From assembly GCF_003730135.1 (NCBI RefSeq), contig NZ_RJVO01000001.1, positions 451,001-515,000 on the forward strand: a stretch of 64,000 nucleotides of DNA, given 5' to 3'. Shown in pieces: positions 55,379 to 64,000 of this stretch. The notes under the pieces were generated by a model. The model made no database searches. It saw only the letters and a program-made list of their open reading frames with translations, and was not told the DNA's origin. This DNA comes from Stagnimonas aquatica. Its GTDB lineage: Bacteria > Pseudomonadota > Gammaproteobacteria > Nevskiales > Nevskiaceae. The stretch's first letter is position 1, and every line of letters starts with the position of its first letter. The position numbers and the translations under genes are program-made.

Positions 55379-55409
55379 TGGCTCATTGCCATTGATTGAT
55401 GTAATAATT

Positions 55410-55443
55410 CTCCACGCCGCTCCAGTCCGGCGGCGTGGAGGAG
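55410..55443 (+). promoter_or_regulatory. Perfect hairpin covering the ribosome-binding site of the PF10118 gene
   Basis: Perfect 11-bp stem CTCCACGCCGC (55410-55420) / GCGGCGTGGAG (55430-55440) with a nine-base loop. The 3' arm ends in GGAG, and the Shine-Dalgarno GGAGGAG spans 55437-55443, eight bases before the ATG at 55451. No T run follows, so it is not a terminator. It would partly bury the ribosome-binding site in the mRNA. Confidence 0.65.
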
Positions 55444-55450
55444 TCTCGCA

Positions 55451-56404
55451 ATGCCCGTCACCCCGATCCATGGCCGCCGTCGCCAGGAGGCCGCCGCCTC
55501 CACCACGCCGGGGCGGCTGACGCCGCGCAAGCCGCGCTTCGACTGGTCACGGACGCCGCTGGAATGGATCCCTGGCCAACCCTTCGCCAGCCATTTCATC
55601 AACGAGATCAATCTGCTGCTGCCGGCCGGCGAGCGCTGGTTCTGCAAGCTCTACCAGCAGGCGCTGCCGCTGATTACCGACCCGCGCCTGCGCGAGGACG
55701 TGCAGGCCTTCATCCGCCAGGAAGCCGCGCACGCCCGCGCCCATGCCGACGCCACCCAGGACTATCTGCAGGCGCACGGCATCGAGACCGAGAGCAACAC
55801 CCGCCAGGAAGACTGGCTGTTCGCCACCCTGCTCTCGGACCGGCCGATGGGGGTCCAGGTGCCGCGCCTGGCGCAGCGGCAGTGGCTGCTGTTCCGGCTC
55901 GGCATCGTCGCCGCCGTCGAGCACATGACCTGCGTGCTGGGCCGCTACGTGCTCAGCAACCGCCGCTGGGACGCCGCCGGTGCCGACCCGACCCTGCTGG
56001 ATCTGTTGCGCTGGCACGGCGCCGAGGAAGTCGAGCACCGTTGCGTGGCCTTCGACGTCTACCGCCACCTGGGCGGCGGCTACGCCTCGCGCTACTACCT
56101 GGCCAGCATCGCCATGCCGGCGATCTTCGGCCTCTGGGTGCACGGCGCCGCGCACCTGATGAAGCAGGACCCACGCTTCGCCGCCCGCAAGCCCAGCGTG
56201 TTCCGCCCCTGGATCTGGCGGGAATGGCAAAGGCAGTCGGCCACTGGCCACCTGCCCTCGCTGTTCTGGCTGATGCGCCGTGAGCTGTCCTTCTTCAGCC
56301 CCTGGTACGACCCGGTCGGTGAAGCCTCGACCGAGCAGGCGCTCGCCTATCTGCGCAGTTCACCGGCCGCCGCCAGCGCCCAGCTCGGCGCCGTCGCGGC
56401 CTGA
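55451..56404 (+). CDS. Predicted metal-dependent hydrolase (PF10118 family)
   Basis: 317 residues. Helical, ferritin-like di-iron type of fold expected. Ligand-type residues are seen in FIRQEAAHARAHADATQ (ExxH-like), AVEHMTCVLGRYVLSN, and HGAEEVEHRCVAFDVYRHL. Members often neighbour TetR regulators and lipid genes; activity unknown. Start ATG at 55451. An AT-rich region with GATGTAATAAT (55398-55408) and a hairpin over the ribosome-binding site precede it. The 3' end overlaps the M36 protease gene on the other strand by 45 bases. Confidence 0.88.
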   Translation: MPVTPIHGRRRQEAAASTTPGRLTPRKPRFDWSRTPLEWIPGQPFASHFINEINLLLPAGERWFCKLYQQALPLITDPRLREDVQAFIRQEAAHARAHADATQDYLQAHGIETESNTRQEDWLFATLLSDRPMGVQVPRLAQRQWLLFRLGIVAAVEHMTCVLGRYVLSNRRWDAAGADPTLLDLLRWHGAEEVEHRCVAFDVYRHLGGGYASRYYLASIAMPAIFGLWVHGAAHLMKQDPRFAARKPSVFRPWIWREWQRQSATGHLPSLFWLMRRELSFFSPWYDPVGEASTEQALAYLRSSPAAASAQLGAVAA

Positions 56405-59400
56405 GGCCAACCGACGGCGGCGCGCCGCCGCCAGCAGCAAGGGCAACAGCAGGCCCAGACCAGCCGCGCCACCGCCGAAGCGGCCGGAACCGCCGTCGCC
56501 ACCGCCGGAGCTGGAACCGCCCGGATCGCTGCTGGCGCTGAGTTCGGCCTTGGCCTCGCTGGAGTAGGCCTGGATCTCGGTGGCGCGCGCCGCGTCGCCC
56601 GGCTTCACCGAGGTGATCGGCGAGCCGCCGCTGAGGATGTTGAGCGCGGACAGCAGGGTGGAGGACGTGCTCATGCAGTCGGTGTTGTTGAGCGGATCGC
56701 TGTCCTGATCGCCCTGGAAATCCGGTCCGCCGCTGCACTGGGTGTTGAGCACCCGCAATTGCAGGTGGGTGGCCTTCACCGGCGCGAAGCTGAAACGGCG
56801 GAGGTTGAGGTCCGGCTGCAGGGGACGCGGGCGCACGCCCGGGAAGGCATCGTCGGCGCTGGTGTAGACCAGGTTCTTGAAGTCCGCCACCGGATCGGCG
56901 CAAGCACCGTCGCAACTGCGGATCTCGAAGGAGCGCAGCGCCGTCCAGCGGCCGGCGTTGCTGGGGCCGGCAGCGGTGCTGACGCTGACCGAGGAGACGG
57001 TCTGCTCGCCGCCCGCCAGGGCGATGGTCGCGTAGGCGCCCACCGCCAGACCCGCGTCGCCGAGGATGGCGCCGGTGTCTTCGGAGTCGTCGATCAACTG
57101 GTCCTTGAGCGCGATGTTCTCGGCCAGACTGGCGCTGGTGCTGACGCTGGCGCCCTTGCTCAGCGAAGCGCGGTTGCTGGGCAGGGTGAAGCTGAGCGTG
57201 GCCTTGCCGGGCTTCAGATCCTGCTCGAAATGGTGGATGCCGTAGCCGGGCGCGACCACCATGAACTCGTAGTGGCCGGGCACGAAGCGGGCGCTGTCGC
57301 GGTTGATCAGGGTCTTGCGACGGCTCGCCTCGTCGGTCTCGTCCACCACGGTGGCGGGATCGGTGTCGGCGATCTGCCGGGTGCGGGTGGCGTAGCGGCC
57401 GACCAGAATGCGGGCATTGCTGATCGGCGCGCCGCCCTCGTCACCGGCGAAGACCTTGAAGGCGATCTCTGCCTGATCGGTCGCGAGTGGCGACTCGAAG
57501 CTCGGCACCGGTTCGACATCGTCACCGCCGTCGGTGTAGGCGTACTCGCCCATGCCGCGCTTGGCGAACACCCGCCACATCAGCGCCTGGTTGGCGCCGC
57601 CGAAGCGGGCCAGGTCGGCGGCGAGCATGGCGTCGCGGGCGTCGAGCATGCTGACGTCGCTCTGCATCAGCAGCCAGGCGTCGAAGATGAGCTGGATCCA
57701 GCGGCGGTTGCCGGGGCAGTGCTGGGCATCGACCAGGCCGTTGGCGCAGTCGCGCTGCAGATTGGCGTCGCTGTCCGGGTAGTCGGCGTTGTACTGGTCG
57801 ATGAAGGCCTGACGCAGCTCCCATTGCAGGCCGTTCCAGATTTCACCGTCGGCGTGCACCTCCGGCCCGGGCGTGTCGAAGCCGTAGTTGCCGTAGTTGA
57901 GCGGGTTGTCGTCCAGCGGGTAGTCGCGGATGCCGCGCACCGGGTTGCCGGTGGTGTAGGCGCCCAGCGCGGTCGGGCTGTAGCCGCCCGCCTGGGTGTA
58001 GCCGAAGGCGTGCTGGAACTCGGTGGCGACCAGATCGCTCCAGCTCTCGCCCATCGCCCCGCCCTGCTCGCTGGTGAGATTGCCGTCCGGCCCGGCGACC
58101 ATGCGGTTGGAGATGGCGTGGGTGTATTCGTGGCCGGCGATGCCCATGTCCAGCGCGCCGTCGGTGCAGGGCGGGTAGATCAAACCGCCGACCGGCTGGA
58201 ACAGGTACTGGTTGGTGATGCCGGGGACGCCGTCCATCAACGCGATCTGATTGGCGTTGTTGCGGCCCGGCAGGGTGCCGTAGGTGGGCATCCAGGGCGA
58301 ACCGGTGATCGAGCCGGCTTGCGAGGTGCCAAGCTCGGGATCGTTCTGCTGGCTCAGCGGCGTGAGCCCGAAGTTGAACAACTGCAGGTTGTAATTCTTC
58401 TCGGTGAAGCCGAGGAAGTAGGCGAAGTCGTGCATGCGGTTGTGCATCACGAACAGGTTGGTGGTCACCGCACTGAGGTCGTTGCCGTTGGACAGCGGCA
58501 CCTGGCTCTTGAGCACCTCCAGCGGGCTGCACCCGGACTTGTACCAGGCGTTGTTGAAGGTGAAGTCGTACTTGCGGTTGAGCGTCAGCGGCGGATTGGG
58601 CACCGAGGGCGTCAGCGGGCTCAACGAGCCGCCGGCGGTGATGGCGTTGTTGCCGATGGTGGTGAAGGTCGGCACCAGGCCGAGCAGCATGTCCCAGGGA
58701 CCGCGCGAGGCAGTGGTGGTGACGTCCACATCGCAGCCCGCCAGCCCGCCCGCCGGCAGCGGTGCGAAACAGGCAACCTTGCGCACGTCCTCACCGGCAT
58801 AGCTCTGGTCCGGATTGGAGGGGAACCACTTCCACTGCGGCGCGTTGGCGTCGGCGCCCAGCAGCACCGAGGTCACCGAGACATCCACCGGGCTGACCAG
58901 GAAGGTACCGAGATAGTCGGGCAGCGGCGGCAGCGAGCCCAGCGACAGGAAGGAATCCTCGGGGCAGACCTCGACCTGGTAGTTGCCCGCCGGCACGCCG
59001 CCACTGGGGGCGTAATTGAGCACCTGCGCCGGTCCGGTCAGGGAGTGGATGCTGGCCACCAATTGCGCGGCGCCGTCGGCGTTCGCACGGTAGAGGTTCA
59101 CCGCCACCGAATTGGTCGGCAGCAGCGCGGTAGTGATCAGATTGATCGCGGCGCTGCCGGCGGCGACGCTGTACTCGTGGCGCTCGGCGCAGGTCTTGGC
59201 GTCGGCGAAGCTGCCGTTATAGGCCTGCGGCACCAGCGGAAAGGCAGTGGCGTTGTAGACGCGATTCTCGCGGCGCCAGACCTTGCCGGTTTCGGCATCG
59301 ACGTAGTGCACATAGGCCAGGGGAACGCCGGCCTGCACGTCCAGCACCACGGTCTCGAACACCTGCCGCACGCCGCCAGCGGGCACCGGCAGCGCCAGCA

Positions 59401-60091
59401 GACGCGCGCGCTGCGGCTGCGAGAAACCACGCACCTTGAACAGGGTCCAGCCGGTGCTGGCGCTCTGGTCCAGCGTCGAAAGCACATTGGCAATCGGCAC
59501 CGCGCGTCGGACGTCCTGGGCGGCACGCAGCCAGGCCTGCAGCGGGCTGAGCACCGCCGAGGAGGCCGGGGGCTGCTCGCCCGCCGAAGAAGACGACACG
59601 TAGTAGACCTTGCCGTCGATCACGCCGACCGTGATCAGACCGCCCACCGCCGCCGGCAAGCCGGAAAAGCGCTGCCGAAACAGCAGGGCCTGCGCGCGGT
59701 TGCCGGGCGTCCGGCCGTCGTTAATCAACTCCAGCTCATCGACCCCCAGCGTGGATAGCTTGAAAAGCACGCGGTTCTGGCGCAGCCACTGGCGCGCGGC
59801 GGTCTCCGCGTCCTGGCTCAGACCGGTGGCCAGATAGCCACCCGGCTTGACCAGGCTGGCGACCGTGCCAAAGGCGTTCCAGGTCGCGCGTGCGCCGAGT
59901 TGCCGCACCAGTCCATCGGCCTCCACCGCCGGCGTTAGCCGGCCTTCGCGGTAGTCAACATCAGCGCGCTGCGCAACCGCCGCCTCGTCGTAGAGCTGAA
60001 CCACCGCCTGCGCGGGCGCGGAGAGCAGGCCATTCAGGCCCAGCAACAGGAAAAGAGCCCGCGAGTGCGAGCGTAGGGGGGCGAAGCGCAT
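56360..60091 (-). CDS. Large secreted M36 (fungalysin-type) metalloprotease with GlyGly-CTERM-like tail
   Basis: 1243 residues. Signal peptide (ends PAQAVV), an FTP-type propeptide (about 30-200), then the M36 catalytic domain with HEYTH (His654, Glu655, His658) followed by GESWSDLVATEFQHAF with the third Zn ligand (Glu). Insert domains and a C-terminal beta-rich region follow. The final part is Ser/Gly-rich, then GGAAGLGLLLPLLLAAARRRR, resembling a GlyGly-CTERM/rhombosortase signal, plus an odd 16-residue extension after the basic run. Secreted broad-specificity protease, presumably for nutrition. Start ATG at 60091 gives a clean signal peptide. An AT-rich upstream region (60180-60245) probably holds its promoter. 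Confidence 0.93.
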   Translation of the reverse strand: MRFAPLRSHSRALFLLLGLNGLLSAPAQAVVQLYDEAAVAQRADVDYREGRLTPAVEADGLVRQLGARATWNAFGTVASLVKPGGYLATGLSQDAETAARQWLRQNRVLFKLSTLGVDELELINDGRTPGNRAQALLFRQRFSGLPAAVGGLITVGVIDGKVYYVSSSSAGEQPPASSAVLSPLQAWLRAAQDVRRAVPIANVLSTLDQSASTGWTLFKVRGFSQPQRARLLALPVPAGGVRQVFETVVLDVQAGVPLAYVHYVDAETGKVWRRENRVYNATAFPLVPQAYNGSFADAKTCAERHEYSVAAGSAAINLITTALLPTNSVAVNLYRANADGAAQLVASIHSLTGPAQVLNYAPSGGVPAGNYQVEVCPEDSFLSLGSLPPLPDYLGTFLVSPVDVSVTSVLLGADANAPQWKWFPSNPDQSYAGEDVRKVACFAPLPAGGLAGCDVDVTTTASRGPWDMLLGLVPTFTTIGNNAITAGGSLSPLTPSVPNPPLTLNRKYDFTFNNAWYKSGCSPLEVLKSQVPLSNGNDLSAVTTNLFVMHNRMHDFAYFLGFTEKNYNLQLFNFGLTPLSQQNDPELGTSQAGSITGSPWMPTYGTLPGRNNANQIALMDGVPGITNQYLFQPVGGLIYPPCTDGALDMGIAGHEYTHAISNRMVAGPDGNLTSEQGGAMGESWSDLVATEFQHAFGYTQAGGYSPTALGAYTTGNPVRGIRDYPLDDNPLNYGNYGFDTPGPEVHADGEIWNGLQWELRQAFIDQYNADYPDSDANLQRDCANGLVDAQHCPGNRRWIQLIFDAWLLMQSDVSMLDARDAMLAADLARFGGANQALMWRVFAKRGMGEYAYTDGGDDVEPVPSFESPLATDQAEIAFKVFAGDEGGAPISNARILVGRYATRTRQIADTDPATVVDETDEASRRKTLINRDSARFVPGHYEFMVVAPGYGIHHFEQDLKPGKATLSFTLPSNRASLSKGASVSTSASLAENIALKDQLIDDSEDTGAILGDAGLAVGAYATIALAGGEQTVSSVSVSTAAGPSNAGRWTALRSFEIRSCDGACADPVADFKNLVYTSADDAFPGVRPRPLQPDLNLRRFSFAPVKATHLQLRVLNTQCSGGPDFQGDQDSDPLNNTDCMSTSSTLLSALNILSGGSPITSVKPGDAARATEIQAYSSEAKAELSASSDPGGSSSGGGDGGSGRFGGGAAGLGLLLPLLLAAARRRRLASGRDGAELGAGGGR

Positions 60092-60260
60092 GGGTGGCGG
60101 TCCTGGTCAGCGACGGGGCTTGCACCTGGGCCGGACCACAGAGCACTGGTTCGGTCTTCAGGCAGTCAGTGCCGGTGCAAAGTCGATGCCAAGAATCGTC
60201 AATAAATTGTTGATTTCGCTTTGTTAATACAATTTCACAAGAAAGCTCTGACTGGCCCGC
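60092..60260. other. AT-rich intergenic region between protease and cyclase genes
   Basis: Bases 60185-60245 are clearly AT-rich (ATAAATTGTTGATTTCGC and on), unlike the rest of the window, and hold TTGTTAATACAA, a near-palindrome. This probably contains the protease promoter on the minus strand, but I could not place -35 and -10 boxes with confidence. Confidence 0.45.
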
Positions 60261-62696
60261 TTAGGACGAGGTGAGCAGCGCCTGAAACGAGGGATCCGTT
60301 CGGATCGGGTCCCAGTCCGGGCTGAGCCTCAGGTCGGTTTCGGTCAATGGCCACTCGCCATAAGCGGTGTTCAGTAGCCGCCGAAGTCGAGGAACCGCGA
60401 GGTCGGCACGTCCGAGTCCGGCCTCCGCGCGGGCCAGGAACTCCTCCATCACCGGCGACCAGTAGGCGTCGTCCATGGCGTTGAGGATCTTGATCGCGCG
60501 TTGCCCGGCGCGCTCGGTGGCTTCGAGGTCGCCGAGGCCGGCTTCGGCCGAAGCCAGCGAGGACCAGGCGGCATAGTTGTCCGGCTGCGTTTCGACCACG
60601 CTGGTCAGGGCACTTCTGGCCTGGCGGAAGCTGCGTTCGGCGGGCGCCTGCTGCCCGGCGCTGCGTTGCACCCAGCCGAGGAAGGCGAGGTAGAGACCGC
60701 GATCAAAGTCAGCCCCGGGGTCGAGTGCTTGGAGGAAGCCCTGCTGCGCCGCGATGATGGCATCGGTACGTCGCTGGTACTGCCAGAGGGTGAATTGCGC
60801 GGCTCCGACGTAGTCCCAGGCTTCGAGCGGCAGTCCCTTCAGCAGCGCCTCGGCCTCGGGCAAACGCCCGAGCGCCAGGTAGGCGGAGGCTTTGCGGCCC
60901 AGCAGCTGGGCATCTGCCGGACTAAGTTCCAATGCGCGATCAAAGGTCGTCAGCGCGGCGTCGAAGCGACGCAATCCCATCAGGGTCAATCCCCATTCCG
61001 CCAGCGCGGGCGCGTTGACCGGGTCCAGCGCCAGGCTGGCTTCGAAATGTTTCAGGGAATCCTGCCAGCGACCCAGACGCCGGGCGATCAGCGCCAGTGC
61101 GTAGGCCGGCTCGGCGTCATTGGGGTAGCGTTGGCGCAGCTGTTCAAAGCTGGCGTATGCGGCGGCGTAGCGCTGTTCGACCCAGTATTGGAAATATGCC
61201 TCCGCGAACTGCGCCTGCATCAGTTCGGGGTCCAGCGACCGGGCCTTGTCCGCAGCCTCCCGTGCCGACTGCCTGGCCGCTTCGCTGGCGTCTTCGCCAT
61301 AGATGTAGCGCAGCGAAAGACTGCGCGACCACCAGGCCCAGGCCGCCGCGAACTGAGGGTCGTGCTGCACCGCGCTGGAAAAATGCTGCGCGGCGCGCTG
61401 GCGATCCTCCGTGGTCGGAGACGGCCGCGTAATCAAAGCCAGGCCACGCAGATAGTCGTCGTAGGCGCGCGGGACCTTGGTCGGCCGGCGCGACAGGCGC
61501 TGTGCCTCTGCGGCGGACAGATTAAGGCGCAGGGCAGACACCACGGCGGCGGCGATCTCTGATTGCACGGCGAGTACGTCGTCGAGCTTTCGATCAAACT
61601 GCTGTGCCCAGATTTGCTCGCCACGGGCGACATCGCTCAGGCGCAGACGAATACGTACCGTTGCGCCGCTCTTTTGAACGCTGCCTTCCAGCAGATGACT
61701 GATCTTCAAGCGTCGCAACAAGACGCTCAGCTTGGTGTCGGGCGCGGCAGGTGCCTCATCGAACAGACGGGTCATCACCCGCAGGCTGTGGATGCCGGCC
61801 AGACGACTCAGCACCTCGTCCTGCATGCCGGCAGCGAAGTAACCGTTCTGGGCATCGTCGCTGAGACTCTCGAACGGCAATACTGCGATGACGGGGTTGG
61901 GCGACGGGGTTGCTGTGGACTGCGGCCGCAACAGCACTGCCAGTGAAACCAAGCCGATCAACAGAACGACAGCAGCTCCGGCCAGCAGAAGCTTGGGCTG
62001 CCAAGCACTGGCCGGATGATCGGCTTGATGCTCAAGCGATTTCGCCGCGTCTGCCGGCTCGACCAGAAAGACCTCAATCGGCTCGGGGATGTTCTTGAGA
62101 AGCTGAGCGCCTGCTGGTTGCAGTACCGACCGCAGCGCGCTGTGTACCTGCGCGCGGACAGCGGCCGTGACCGCGATACCGCCGCTCGGAGCTAGCGTTT
62201 GAACGCGCGCGGCCACATTGACCCCGTCGCCCATCAGGTCGGAGTCGCGCATTTCGACATCGCCAAGATGGATGCCGATGCGAATCTGAAATTGATCAGT
62301 CTCAGCCGCACGGTGATTGTGCTCGGCCTGCGCGCGCTGCACCGCCAAGGCGCACTGAAACGCCGCGAGCGCGCTGGGGAAACAGATCAGCATGCCATCC
62401 CCGATCGTCTTCACCTCCCGACCGCCGTGCTGGCGGAGCACCCGTCTCAGCAGGCGGTAATGCTCGGAAAGGCGGCGCAAAGTGCCCGCTTCATCGGCCC
62501 GCATCATCGCCGAGTACGCCACGACGTCGGTGAACATCACCGCAGCCAGTTGACGACGAAATCCACGAGCCTTCACCAGCGCCCTCCCTGCGGCAGAAGC
62601 CGTGCTGTGATCGGTTGAAACGGAATTCCGCAGTAAATGCCGATCCATCGACTTCGACGACTGGATCGACGAGACAGCGCCCCGTATCGAAGACAT
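60261..62696 (-). CDS. Class III nucleotide cyclase with transmembrane helix, TolB-like and TPR domains
   Basis: 811 residues. Cyclase domain (about 48-215) has metal Asp57 (MFTDVVAYS) and Asp100 (IGDGMLICF), Lys96 in REVKTIGDG, Asp153 at the place of the purine-selecting Asp, and transition-state residues Asn160/Arg164 (GVNVAARVQTLA), so an adenylate cyclase is likely. A transmembrane helix (about 235-256) divides it from a C-terminal TolB-like domain with VIAVLPFESLSDDAQNGYFAAGMQDEVLSRL and many TPRs (about 420-800). The catalytic domain would lie inside the cell and the TPRs outside. Start ATG at 62696; an alternative ATG at 62648 (MDRHLLRN) is possible. It lies just downstream of, and in the same direction as, the rRNA operon. 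Confidence 0.9.
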   Translation of the reverse strand: MSSIRGAVSSIQSSKSMDRHLLRNSVSTDHSTASAAGRALVKARGFRRQLAAVMFTDVVAYSAMMRADEAGTLRRLSEHYRLLRRVLRQHGGREVKTIGDGMLICFPSALAAFQCALAVQRAQAEHNHRAAETDQFQIRIGIHLGDVEMRDSDLMGDGVNVAARVQTLAPSGGIAVTAAVRAQVHSALRSVLQPAGAQLLKNIPEPIEVFLVEPADAAKSLEHQADHPASAWQPKLLLAGAAVVLLIGLVSLAVLLRPQSTATPSPNPVIAVLPFESLSDDAQNGYFAAGMQDEVLSRLAGIHSLRVMTRLFDEAPAAPDTKLSVLLRRLKISHLLEGSVQKSGATVRIRLRLSDVARGEQIWAQQFDRKLDDVLAVQSEIAAAVVSALRLNLSAAEAQRLSRRPTKVPRAYDDYLRGLALITRPSPTTEDRQRAAQHFSSAVQHDPQFAAAWAWWSRSLSLRYIYGEDASEAARQSAREAADKARSLDPELMQAQFAEAYFQYWVEQRYAAAYASFEQLRQRYPNDAEPAYALALIARRLGRWQDSLKHFEASLALDPVNAPALAEWGLTLMGLRRFDAALTTFDRALELSPADAQLLGRKASAYLALGRLPEAEALLKGLPLEAWDYVGAAQFTLWQYQRRTDAIIAAQQGFLQALDPGADFDRGLYLAFLGWVQRSAGQQAPAERSFRQARSALTSVVETQPDNYAAWSSLASAEAGLGDLEATERAGQRAIKILNAMDDAYWSPVMEEFLARAEAGLGRADLAVPRLRRLLNTAYGEWPLTETDLRLSPDWDPIRTDPSFQALLTSS

Positions 62697-62799
62697 CCCT
62701 GAAGGCGAAGCCTATTGCATCCCGAGCCCGACTGTAATCATCCGCGATGTCCGCGCAGGTATCGGAGCTTTACGCGTCCCTGATCGAGTCAAGCGAAAC

Positions 62800-62835
62800 A
62801 AAACGAAAAACCCCGGTTCGTAACGAACCGGGGTT
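62800..62835 (-). terminator. Rho-independent terminator of the rRNA operon
   Basis: Perfect 12-bp stem AACCCCGGTTCG (62809-62820) / CGAACCGGGGTT (62824-62835), loop TAA. On the minus strand TTTTTCGTTTTG follows. It lies 14 bases past the 5S rRNA 3' end. Confidence 0.93.
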
Positions 62836-62849
62836 TCCGTATTTAAGAG

Positions 62850-62964
62850 CTTGGCAGTGTCCTACTCTCACATGGCTAACGCCACACTATCATCGGCGCT
62901 GAGCTGTTTCACTTCTGTGTTCGGGATGGGAACAGGTGGTTCCAACTCGCTATTGCCGCCAAGC
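62850..62964 (-). rRNA. rrf: 5S ribosomal RNA
   Basis: About 115 bases on the minus strand. Terminal helix CTTGGC...GCCAAG and the conserved inner sequences CCCATCCCGAACACAGAAG and GCGCCGATGATAGT mark 5S rRNA. The terminator follows. The spacer to the 23S gene (62965-63105) has no tRNA; a 7-bp hairpin ATGCCGA/TCGGCAT at 62980-62996 may be a processing stem. Confidence 0.97.
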
Positions 62965-63105
62965 AAACTGTTGTCCGAATGCCGAAAATCGGCATCAGGA
63001 AATAATTTCGGTTTGTAGTTGAACGACTGAAGTCGTAATTCAATGCCAGATACTTAACGCTGACTAACCACGTTTTCGCGAATCGCAAAAATGTTTGAGC
63101 GTTAT

Positions 63106-64000
<895 letters not shown>

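Noticed and set aside
56759..59758. 999-codon frame opposite the M36 protease gene
   Set aside because: Antisense reading of a protease with a signal peptide and an intact HEYTH motif; composition is that of a shadow frame.
62965..63105. tRNA in the 5S-23S spacer
   Set aside because: No cloverleaf or T-loop sequence was found; only a short hairpin is present.

Overview
The window is about 64 kb of GC-rich (roughly 70%) chromosomal DNA from a gammaproteobacterium. The order TIGR02449 protein - zapA - 6S RNA - 5-formyltetrahydrofolate cyclo-ligase is a gammaproteobacterial signature. The SAH riboswitch on ahcY, TonB receptors, OmpA proteins with thrombospondin type 3 repeats and GlyGly-CTERM-type secreted enzymes suggest a free-living relative of the Xanthomonadales (Lysobacterales). 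The species cannot be named from this sequence alone.

Layout. 1-11 kb: a TonB-dependent receptor cut by the left edge, an SDR oxidoreductase, glnE, groES-groEL behind a CIRCE operator, a FadI-type thiolase and an APC amino-acid permease. 11-20 kb: hemH, two OmpA-family proteins, sohB, a PEBP-like protein, a periplasmic HtrA protease, the zapA/6S RNA/ygfA locus and an EVE-domain protein. 20-25.6 kb: a group of exported phosphoester-related proteins (beta-propeller lipoprotein, PhoX-like protein, glycerophosphodiesterase, purple-acid-phosphatase-like protein) ending in a decayed PI-PLC-like pseudogene. 25.6-32.6 kb: a glutathione transferase, a lower-GC orphan gene between imperfect direct repeats, tRNA-Ser(CGA), a MltF-like lytic transglycosylase, a two-component system and a TetR regulator.

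32.7-42.6 kb holds the methyl cycle. metK and the cluster ahcY - metallo-hydrolase - metF - FAD reductase share a 20-bp palindromic element upstream, and ahcY also has an SAH riboswitch. Between them lie a mutarotase, a ydcH-ubiA-type pair with an FNR-like promoter site, and a TPR protein built on 144-bp tandem repeats. 42.7-60 kb: an amidohydrolase, a GT-C membrane protein, a secreted protein of unknown function, an AEC transporter, an FAD oxidoreductase, an enoyl-CoA hydratase next to a TonB receptor, a diguanylate cyclase, a DUF885 lipoprotein, a PF10118 hydrolase behind a hairpin that may cover its ribosome-binding site, and a large M36 metalloprotease. 60.2-64 kb: a class III nucleotide cyclase with TPRs, then the 3' end of an rRNA operon (23S partial, 5S, terminator) on the minus strand.

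Most of the window is ordinary core genome. The best leads are the two-layer control of the methyl cycle, the FNR-like site before ydcH-ubiA, the repeat-flanked orphan gene beside tRNA-Ser, and the hairpin before the PF10118 gene. No CRISPR array, prophage or insertion sequence with a transposase was seen.
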